DNA of 64,000 bases from SCTD01 sp963784675 (GTDB lineage Bacteria > Actinomycetota > Actinomycetes > Mycobacteriales > SCTD01): assembly GCA_963784675.1 (NCBI GenBank), contig CAWASE010000012.1, positions 127,325 through 191,324 of the forward strand, in the 5' to 3' direction. The notes below the pieces were generated by a model. That model had not been told where the DNA came from, ran no database searches, and saw nothing but the letters and a program-made list of their open reading frames with translations. The first letter of the stretch is position 1; each line of letters starts with the position of its first letter. Positions 53,222 through 60,846 of this stretch are shown here, one piece after another. The position numbers were made by a program, and so were the translations under genes.

Positions 53222-53253
53222 GTGCTAGCAGTTGCAAGCACTCCTGCTAGCAC
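53222..53253. promoter_or_regulatory. palindromic operator candidate upstream of the XRE regulator
   Basis: GTGCTAGCAG (53222-53231) and CTGCTAGCAC (53244-53253) are perfect inverted repeats separated by 12 bases, and the spacer holds a third related half-site, TTGCAAGCA. The element lies 64 bases upstream of the regulator start codon and is unusually AT-rich for this window. It is probably the regulator's own binding site, by analogy with other XRE genes. Confidence 0.7.
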
Positions 53254-53383
53254 TTCGGGGTGAGGTGCCTCACACGGCTCCTGCGCGCGCCGGCCCAGGC
53301 TCGTCGCAGCACTTCGGCTGTGGACAACTCGCACGGGGGCGGGACGCGCACGAAGGTGTCGCCATGGACGACAGCACCGGACG

Positions 53384-55049
53384 ATGACGCGCCCCTGCGA
53401 CTGGGACGTGCTCGCCCTGGAGCGCGACCCGACGCCCGGTGACGCCGGAGCCGTCGCCGTCCTCGCGCGCGACGTCGAGCTGCTCGCGCGCGAGGCCGAC
53501 CAGGCCGTGCAGCAGCTCCGTGCGCTGGCCCAGGACGGGCCGGTGCTGTCGTGGATCGGCGCGTCGGCAGAGGTCGTGCGTCATTCGCTGGCCGGGTTCG
53601 CGTCGCCGTTGACGCGCCTCGCCGACTCCTACGGCGTCGCCGCAGACGCCCTCGGTGGCTTCGGGCGCACCCTCGCCCTCGCGCAGGACCGGGCCGACCG
53701 CGCACTGGCCCAGGGCCGCGCGGCACGCCGCGAGCTGGCGGACCTCGGCAGCCAGCTGTCCTGGGCGCGCGGGGTGCTCGCGGTCGCCACCGAGGCGGTG
53801 CCGTCCTCGCGGGAGATGACCCCGCCGGACCCGGACCAGGTCCGCGCAGCCGTGCGCAACGCCCAGGCGGCTGGTCGCAGAGTGCAGGAGCTGGGCTCCG
53901 CCCGGGCTGACGCCGAGGCCCGGCTGCAGGTCTTGCGTCGGTGGGCGCTGGACGCCGGCGAGCTGCGAGCCGGCGCGGGCCGGACGGCGGCGCGGGCGCT
54001 GGACGACGCCGCCGACGCAGCGCCGGGGCGCTCGCTCTGGGAGGGGCTCAGGCACGCGGCCGGCGCCGTCTGGTCGGTCGTGGTCACCGTCGCCACGGTC
54101 GTGGCCGTCGTCGTCGCCGTCGTCGCCCTGTTCGTCGCCGGTCCGCTCGTGATCGGGGTGCTCGCTGTCGCAGGGGTGGTGCTGCTCGTGGACGCCCTCC
54201 GCCGGTACGCCCGCGGCGAGGCGCCGTGGTGGGAGGTCCTGCTCGCGACCGCGGCGATCGTCCCGGGAGGAAGGCTGCTCTCGGCGCTCGGGCGGTACTC
54301 CGGCCTGGCGCGGCTGGGCCGGCTCTCCGCCCGCGGCCTGCAGACGGGCGCGCGAGCCCTCGCCCGCATGGCCCACAGCGTCCGTGCCGGTCTGGGCCGC
54401 GGCCTTGGGTGGGCCGGGCGTCCTGTGCGCCGCAGCGGCGGTGCCGGCGCCCGTCCCGCAGCGCGGCTGACCGCTGCGCAGCGGGCGGACATCGACCGTG
54501 CGCTGGTACGGGCGCAGCCGCCGAGCCGCAGTTCACCGCAGCGGTGGGCGAGCTGTCGGACGGTGCGGACTGGCGCACGGCTGGCGGGACGGGCGCACCG
54601 GCTCAAAGCCCGCGAGAGCCTCGGAAGAAAGACGCGACCGGGTCCTGAGCGAGCAGCCGGCAACGACAGTGTCGAGAGGCTGCTGCCCGTCATGAGCGAC
54701 AGCGTCCGGTACACCGTGCTGGCGCGACCATCCGACTATGCGGCGTCGCCCACCAGACGCTCTGACGGCCCTCGAGCGGCAAGGACTTCGTGCTGGTCCG
54801 ACTGGTGCGAACACGTGGACGGGGCCCGGGTATCGCGGGCTGAACACGACCTGGCGCAACACGAGGAGCGGTCATCTGATGGAGGTCCAGATCCACACGG
54901 CGGCGAGCTGGCAGGGCAAGGAGGTCACCCACGAGTTCTATAGCGCGGCAACGGGTCCTCCCGACCGAGACGGCCGAAGCCCTCCAGCTCGGGCTCGGCT
55001 CGACGCCGGTTCCGGCAGGGTGCCCATCCCGCCGGGCGCGACGGCGGTG
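53384..55049 (+). pseudogene. polymorphic toxin: T7SS-type N-terminus, membrane helices, RSH-like C-terminal domain; heavily frameshifted
   Basis: The first 390 residues form one frame. A helical N-terminus (about 1-210) resembles putative type VII-secreted proteins, and two hydrophobic segments follow (about 225-268). Downstream, family-like sequence hops between all three frames: EPQFTAAVGELSD, LAGRAHRLKARESLGRK, RDRVLSEQPATT, VERLLPVMSDSVRYTV, ALTALERQG, NTWTGPGYRGLNTTW, LMEVQIHTAASWQGKEVTHE, LPTETAEALQL, PIPPGA. The order D-x-VRYTV...GYRGLN...EVQIHT resembles the RelA/SpoT nucleotidyltransferase fold used by some toxins. At least six indels fall between 54550 and 55050. The end is approximate. 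Confidence 0.65.
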
Positions 55050-55067
55050 AACAGGAAAGGTCAGCCC

Positions 55068-55382
55068 GTGAGCGCACGACCTACTACCTCGTCTACTACC
55101 GCGAGCAGGAGCTGCCCGGGCCGGCCGACGCGGGCTGTACCGGCGGTTGGACGTCGGACCGACCGTCACTGCCGACCAGGCCTGGACGCCGACAGCGTGC
55201 GGTGGAATCGCCAGCAGCTACTGGCTGGACCTGGAACGCGGGGACGGGGGCAGCTGCTGATCGAGGTGGCAGAGGCCGAGGCGGTCCGCGCGCAGGACTA
55301 TTTCCGGGCGCGCCTGAAGGGGACGCCTGCCGGCTCGTGGGGTCCGACCTGGGTCGGCGCACCGCACGGCGTACAGGCGTGA
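55068..55382 (+). pseudogene. possible immunity protein gene, frameshifted
   Basis: GTG 55068-55070 follows AGGAAAGG. Reading through three apparent indels (near 55075, 55125 and 55245) gives a protein of about 105 residues: RTTYYLVYYREQELPGPA, then GLYRRLDVGPTVTADQAW, SSYWLDLERGDGG, and QLLIEVAEAEAVRAQDYFRA to the stop at 55380-55382. The family is unknown. Position directly after a toxin gene suggests immunity. The intact C-terminal half is the best evidence that this was a gene. Confidence 0.5.
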
Positions 55383-55463
55383 GGGCGTCCGGCGGGTCGT
55401 GACCCGTGGCGGGCTGCTGGCCTTGATCGTCATATCGCGGCCGCGTCCGACCCCACCGCAGCG

Positions 55464-56426
55464 TCAGGGCAGCAGCGCGGACGCCCGCAGCACGCCCACC
55501 GGCCGTCCGCCGCCCAGCACCGGCGCGCTCGCCAGCCGCTCGACGACGTCCGCCTGCACCCCGAGAGCGCGCAGGCCGGCGGCGAGCAGCACGACCGACG
55601 CGCGCGTGGCGCCGTCGGCGACCTTGAGGGCGACAGCGGAACCGTCCGGCAGCGCCGCGGCGTAGACCCCCTCGGCGCCGTCTTTGGCCACCAGACCAGG
55701 CACGCCGAGCATGGCGTCGGTGACCTCGCGGCCGGTGCCCCCGAGCAGCCCCGGGTGCGCGCGCATGGCCTGGGCGACGGAGCTGCAGGCGCCGTCGGCC
55801 GTGGCCAGCGTCGCGAACGCCCGAGCCAGTCCGGTCAGCGACAGCGCGTGCTGCGGCGCGCCGCACCCGTCGACGGCGACGTGCCGCACGGTCTCCCGGG
55901 CCAGCCGCCCGATCGTCGCCTCCAGCGCGCGCTGCAGCGGGTGCTGGAGCTCGAGATAGCTCTCCGTCGGCCAGCCGTTGGCCACGCAGCAGGCGAGCAT
56001 CGCGGCATGCTTGCCCGAGCAGTTCATCGTCAGCGGGCTGGCTCCACCACCGGCGCGCAGCAACGCGTGCTGCTCGGCCTCGCCCAGAGGCAGCAGCGGC
56101 GGCGTCTGCAGCGCGTCCTCGTCCAGCCCGGCAGCGGACAGGGTGCGTCGCACGACCGCCAGGTGCTCCGGCCCGCCCGAGTGCGAGGCCGCCGCGAGGG
56201 CCAGGCACTCGTCGTCAGGCGGCGTCCAGCCGGCCTCCAGGAGCCCGACGGCCTGCAACGGCTTGTTGGCACTGCGCGGGAACACCGGCGACGAGACGTC
56301 GCCCCGCACGAGCACGACGGTGCCGTCGGCGCGCAGGACGAGCAGCGAACCGGTGTGGACGCTCTCGACGACGTCGCCGCGGACGAGCTCGACCAGGACG
56401 GGCAGCGGCGAGACGGGCAGGGTCAC
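55464..56426 (-). CDS. type II (Rhizobium-type) L-asparaginase
   Basis: A 320-residue enzyme hydrolysing asparagine to aspartate and ammonia. It shows the family's Ser-x-x-Lys (Ser52-Lys55 in RSANKPLQ), SHSGGPEH, and NCSGKHAAML with Cys136 and Lys139, plus Asp186 and Cys188 in VDGCG. These match the zinc-site residues described for the Rhizobium etli enzyme. The GTG start overlaps the rsiG stop as GTGA, so an asparaginase is co-translated with an anti-sigma factor here. Confidence 0.92.
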   Translation of the reverse strand: MTLPVSPLPVLVELVRGDVVESVHTGSLLVLRADGTVVLVRGDVSSPVFPRSANKPLQAVGLLEAGWTPPDDECLALAAASHSGGPEHLAVVRRTLSAAGLDEDALQTPPLLPLGEAEQHALLRAGGGASPLTMNCSGKHAAMLACCVANGWPTESYLELQHPLQRALEATIGRLARETVRHVAVDGCGAPQHALSLTGLARAFATLATADGACSSVAQAMRAHPGLLGGTGREVTDAMLGVPGLVAKDGAEGVYAAALPDGSAVALKVADGATRASVVLLAAGLRALGVQADVVERLASAPVLGGGRPVGVLRASALLP

Positions 56427-57010
56427 TCCGCGGACGTCGGCTGCTCGTCCAGCAGCGTCGCGACGTCGGCCTCGCCGTCCTTGTACCGGCGCGTGATCTC
56501 CGCGCTGCAGGCGTCCATGACGTCCTGCACGGCCTTGCGCTTGACCGAGATCGTCTGCTCCTGCTCCGACAGCGCCCGCATCGCCTGCGAAAGCTCGTCC
56601 GGCGTGCGCGCGCCGACGTCGGACAGGTCGACGTCGGCGACGAGAGCCTCGACGTAGCGACGGTGGCTGTCCGCCCGCGACGGCTCGATCGTGGTGTGCC
56701 GGCCCGAACCACGCGCCGGGGCGCGGGGCTCGTCGGCCAGGATGGCGGCCAGCCCGTCGACGAGGGTCTGGTCGCTGGAGCTGTCGCGGCGGTTCAGCTC
56801 GGCGCGCAGGATGTCGAGCCGGCCCTGCACGATGCGGCGCAGGTAGGACAGGTCGACCTCCTCCTGCTCGGCGTCGACGCGCAGCGCGCGCACCTCGGCC
56901 AGCGGCAGTCCGGGCAGGCCGGTCAGGAAGTCCGCGGCCAGCACGCGGTCGATCCGGCGGTTGCCCTGCGGCGCACCGGCATCCCCCTCGACACTGCCTT
57001 CGACGCTCAC
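56423..57010 (-). CDS. rsiG: RsiG-family c-di-GMP-dependent anti-sigma factor
   Basis: The 195-residue protein contains the c-di-GMP signature E-x3-S-x2-R-x3-Q-x3-D twice: Glu51-Ser55-Arg58-Gln62-Asp66 and Glu151-Ser155-Arg158-Gln162-Asp166. In Streptomyces RsiG uses these two helices of an antiparallel coiled coil to bind c-di-GMP and hold the sporulation sigma factor WhiG inactive. Its partner is not in this window. A linker of about 30 residues (DEPRAPARGSGR) separates the helices. It is divergent from the DUF4388 gene. Confidence 0.9.
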   Translation of the reverse strand: MSVEGSVEGDAGAPQGNRRIDRVLAADFLTGLPGLPLAEVRALRVDAEQEEVDLSYLRRIVQGRLDILRAELNRRDSSSDQTLVDGLAAILADEPRAPARGSGRHTTIEPSRADSHRRYVEALVADVDLSDVGARTPDELSQAMRALSEQEQTISVKRKAVQDVMDACSAEITRRYKDGEADVATLLDEQPTSAE

Positions 57011-57109
57011 GCTCTGCTCCTTCTACCGTCCGACTTCCGTCCTGCGGGCCACCATGGTGACAGATGCCCGGTCGAGCGCGCGCAGGCCGAGCAGGTACAC
57101 CCGGACGGC

Positions 57110-57137
57110 TCAATCTGTGGGCCCTCTGTGCCGATGG
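57110..57137 (+). promoter_or_regulatory. possible WhiG/sigma-28-type promoter upstream of the DUF4388 gene
   Basis: TCAA (57110-57113), 16 bases, then GCCGATGG (57130-57137). The WhiG/FliA class is TAAA-N15-GCCGATAA, so three of four and six of eight bases match, with spacing one base too long. The site lies about 60 bases before the ATG and next to the gene for the WhiG anti-sigma factor. Confidence 0.3.
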
Positions 57138-57197
57138 TCGAACGAGCGCGGCGCCGGACGGGTGCCCGAGGCGACGGGCGAGGCGAGGAGGCGACGC

Positions 57198-59702
57198 ATG
57201 CTCAAGGGCGAGCTGGCCACGTCGCCGCTGGACCAGGTCCTGCGCGAGCTGGCGGACGGCGCGGCGAGCGGCTGCGTGCACCTCTCCGAGCCCGCCGGCG
57301 AACAGGCCAAGATCTTCCTCCGCGGCGGCCGCGTGTACGCCGTGATGGCGCCGGGGCGACGTCCGCAGCTCGGGTCGCGGCTGGTGTCCAACGGAGCTCT
57401 CGGCCCTGAGGCGCTCGCGGAGGCGTTGGAGGCCCAGCGCACCGAGCTGCAGGGCTGGCGCCTGGGCGAGCTGCTCGTGCACCTGGGCTACGTCGACCAG
57501 CCGGTCGTCGAGGCCTTCGTCCAGGAGCAGGTCCGCGAGTCGATGTCGGACCTGCTGCTCTGGGGAGCCGGTTCGTGGCGGTTCCGCGTCAACGAGCGGA
57601 CCCGCGAGGACGTCGCGCCGCCGACCGAGGTGCCGGACCTGCTCGCCGCCGTCGAGCAGCGCCGGACCACCTGGGCCACCATCCTGGAGTCGATCCACGG
57701 GCCGGACGCGGTGCCGACGCTGTCCGCCGCCGACACCGCCTCCGACGAGCTCGAGATCGATCCCGACGCCTGGTCGCTGCTGTGCAAGGTCGACGGGACG
57801 CGCACGGTCACCGAGCTGGCGCGCGAGTGCGGCTTCACGCTCTACGAGGCCGGCCAGGTCGTCGCCACGCTGGTCGACGCCGGCCTGCTGGACGTCGACG
57901 AACCCCTGCTCGACGTCGAACCGGAGCCCGAGGTCGAGTACGACGAGGCGGACTGGCAGCCCGCGGCCGTCGCCTCGAGGTTGGCCTCCGCACTGATCGG
58001 CGGCGGACCGGCCGCGCACCAGCCTCCCCCCTCGGTGGCGCCGCCCGCGGTCCCGGCCCAGGGACGCGCGCCGGCCAGCGAGTACGGCCATGAACGTCCG
58101 GAGCCGGAGCGACGGCTGGATCGTCCGGGGGGCGACAGCACGGGCGGGGGCGACGACGCGCTGCTGCGCCTGTCGGAGTCGCTGGCCGACGTGCTCGGAC
58201 CGCCGCCCGCCGACGACGACCTGTTCGCGGCGCCCGTGCCGCGCGCCGCGCTGGCTCCGGCTGCCGCCGTCGACCCCAAGAAGGCCGAGCGGGCCCGTCG
58301 CGAGTCGCTGCGCCGGGAGCGGGACGCCGCCGAGCTCGCCACCGCGCAGGCCGACCTGGAGCAGGCGCGCCACGCGGAGGCAGCCCGTCGGGAGGCGCTG
58401 CACCCGGCCGATCACGTCGCCGACGTCGTGCAGCTGAGCGACAAGCGGGAGGCGGCCGAGGAGGCACGCGTCCTGGAAGAGGCGCGCGCCGTCGAGGCTG
58501 CTGCTGCTGCGGAGCAGGCTCGGATCGACGAGGAAGCCCGGGTGGCCGCCGAGGCCGCCGCCGAGCAGGCCCGCCTGGACGAGCAGATCCGCCTGGACGC
58601 CGAGGCCGAGCAGGCGCGGATCGACGAGGAAGCCCGAGTCATGGCCGAGGCGGAGGCCGCCGCGGCTGCCGAAGAGCAGGCCCGCCTGGCCGAGCAGGCC
58701 CGCCTTGCCGCCGAGGCCGAGCAGGCCCGGATCGACGAGGAAGCCCGGCTCCTCGCCGTGGCGGAAGCCGAGGCCGAGACCGCGCGGCAGGCTGCTGAAG
58801 CCGAAGCAGCAGCGGCCGCCGAAGAGCAGGCCCGTCTCGCTGCCGAAGAGGCTGCCGAAGAGCAGGCCCGGCTGGACGAGCAGGCCCGCCTCGCCGCCGA
58901 GGCCGAGCAGGCCCGGATCGACGAGGAAGCCCGGCTCCTCGCCGTGGCGGAAGCCGAGGCCGAGACCGCGCCGTCAGGCTGCTGAGGCCGAAGCAGCAGC
59001 GGCCGCCGAAGAGCAGGCCCGCCTGGCTGCCGAGGAAGCTGCCGAAGAGCAGGCCCGGCTGGACGAGCAGACCCGGCTCGCCGCCGAGGCCGAGCAGGCC
59101 CGGATCGACGAGGAAGCCCGGCTCCTCGCCGTGGCGGAAGCCGAGGCCGAGACCGCGCGTCAGGCTGCTGAGGCCGAAGCAGCGGCGGCCGCCGAGGAGC
59201 AGGCCCGCCTCGCTGCCGAGGCCGCCGCCGACAGGCCCGCCTGGCCGCCGGAGCGGCCGCCGAGCAGGCGCGCCTGGACGAGCAGGCCCGCCTAGACGCT
59301 GAAGTCGCAGCCGCAGCCGCAGCCGCAGCCGGCGAAGCCAACCGCCTGCGGGCGCTCGCGGAGGCGGAGCAGGCGCAGTCCGCCGAGCAGGCCGACGAAA
59401 CAACCGCGCCGTCCGACGCCGCCGCGGACCAGGCCGCCGCCTTTGCCGAGCTGAGTGCTTCCGCGTCGATGGACGTCCCGGAGCCCGTGGTCGAGAGTCC
59501 TGCCGCGGTGCTGCACGACGACGACGACGATCCGGCCCCGTGGCGGGACAGCGATACCGACACCGCCTCGCTGTTGCGTGAGCTCAGCTCGCTGGGCCTG
59601 GACGACGACGCACCGCAGCCCGTCCTGCGCGCCGCCGGGCCGGTCCGCCCCGTCTCGGCCGAGCCGGCCAAGAAGCGCAAGGGCCTGTTCGGCCGCGGCT
59701 GA
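57198..59702 (+). CDS. DUF4388 protein with long Ala/Glu-rich coiled-coil repeats, frameshifted inside the repeats
   Basis: ATG 57198 starts a DUF4388/PatA-N-like domain (about 1-95: MLKGELATSPLDQVLRELA) with a second winged-helix-like section (about 185-235). A Pro-rich linker and then a charged coiled-coil region (about 355-750) follow, built from EQARIDEEARLLAVAEAEAE-type repeats. The tail ends KKRKGLFGRG at 59702. An extra C at about 58971 breaks the second 186-bp repeat, as comparison with copy 3 shows, and a missing G after 59231 restores the frame. Unrepaired translation stops at 58985. It is probably a signalling or scaffolding protein. The partner is unknown. Confidence 0.78.
58707..59265 (+). 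repeat. three copies of a 186-bp in-gene repeat
   Basis: Near-identical units begin at 58707, 58893 and 59080 with GCCGCCGAGGCCGAGCAGG. The distances are 186 and 187 bases, the second longer by the inserted C. Each unit encodes 62 residues of Ala/Glu-rich coiled coil. The third copy diverges toward its end. Such repeats invite copy-number change and assembly error. Confidence 0.88.
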
Positions 59703-59827
59703 GCCGCTCACCCGACCCGTCACCCGACCCGTCACCCAAGCCATCGCCGACCCGTCACCGTTCCCCACCCCCGGCCACGAATCCGGACCCGGGGAACAGC
59801 CGCCGACCTGCTGACCTTGCGACGGAG

Positions 59828-60779
59828 GTGAGCTCTCCGCTGCTGTCCCGTCCCGGCGCCGTCGCTGCCGACGCCCCCGATGCCGGTGTCGCCGCGCACT
59901 ACGGCGATCCCTACGCCGAGCAGCGGAGGCTGACCGCCGGGCAGCGCGACGGTCGATCTCTCGCACCGGCCGGTCGTGCGCATCAGCGGTCCGGACCGTT
60001 TGACCTGGCTGCACTCGCTGCTGTCCCAGCACCTGCTGGACCTGGCCCCGGTCGGTGGACGCAGGCGCTCGTGCTCAGTCCGCAGGGCCACGTCGAGCAC
60101 CACCTCACGCTCGTCGACGACGGCGAGGCGGTGCTGGCGCACGTCGAACCGGGCACCGCCGAGGCGCTGGTGACCTTCCTGGACCGGATGCGCTTCCTGC
60201 TCCGCGTCGAGGTCGCGGACGTCTCGCGCGGACTGGGCCCTGGTGCACGACGCCGACGGCGACCGGTTCGTCGCGCGCGCAGCGCTGGCTGACCTGGACG
60301 CGCCCCTGGCCGGGGTCTCGGCCTTCGAGGCGCTGCGGGTCGCCGCGCGTCGCCCCCGGCTCGGCCTGGACACCGACCACCGCACCCTGCCGCACGAGGT
60401 TGGCTGGCTGGTGCGTGCCGTCCACCTGGACAAGGGCTGCTACCGCGGCCAGGAGTCCGTCGCCCGCATCTACAACCTCGGCCGTCCGCCGCGGCGGCTC
60501 GTCCTGCTCCATCTGGACGGCTCCGACAGCACCCTGCCCGCCACCGGCGACGCCGTCACGCTCGACGGCCGCGACGTCGGCCGCGTCGGGACGGCCGTGC
60601 GCCACCACGAGCTCGGCCCGCTCGCGCTGGCGCTCGTCAAGCGTCAGGTGCCCGACGACGCCCGGCTGCTCGCCGGCGGCGTCACCGCCCTGATCGACCC
60701 GGCGCCGGAGGACGACGTCCCGGTCTCTGCCGCCCGTGAGGCCGCTGCTGCGCGTTCGGGCCTGCTCCGCCTGCGCTGA
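59828..60779 (+). CDS. folate-binding protein YgfZ/GcvT-like, frameshifted
   Basis: YgfZ uses folate to support assembly or repair of iron-sulfur enzymes. The signature KGCYRGQE (in LDKGCYRGQESVARIYNLGRP) is intact in the 3' part, 60243-60779. The upstream part reads MSSPLLSRPG...AHYGDPYAEQRRL, then in another frame VDLSHRPVVRISGPDRLTWL (near 59962-60045), then back for ALVLSPQGHVEHHLTLVDDG, then another shift near 60230 into ALVHDADGDRF. Three indels are therefore implied. The GTG start is uncertain because GGAGG lies almost on top of it. It converges with the IPT protein gene across a terminator. Confidence 0.78.
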
Positions 60780-60800
60780 GCCCGCTACCCAGACCGACGA

Positions 60801-60833
60801 CGGCCCCGCCCTCCACGCAGGAGGACGGGGCCG
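60801..60833. terminator. bidirectional terminator between ygfZ and the IPT protein gene
   Basis: CGGCCCCGCCCTCC (60801-60814) and GGAGGACGGGGCCG (60820-60833) pair over 14 positions with one mismatch around the loop ACGCA. The two flanking genes converge on it. Confidence 0.85.
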
Positions 60834-60846
60834 CGGTCCGATCAGG

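Noticed and set aside
53222..53253. A CIRCE (HrcA) heat-shock element, suggested by GCACTC.
   Set aside because: The inverted arms are GTGCTAGCAG/CTGCTAGCAC rather than TTAGCACTC/GAGTGCTAA, and no chaperone gene is adjacent.
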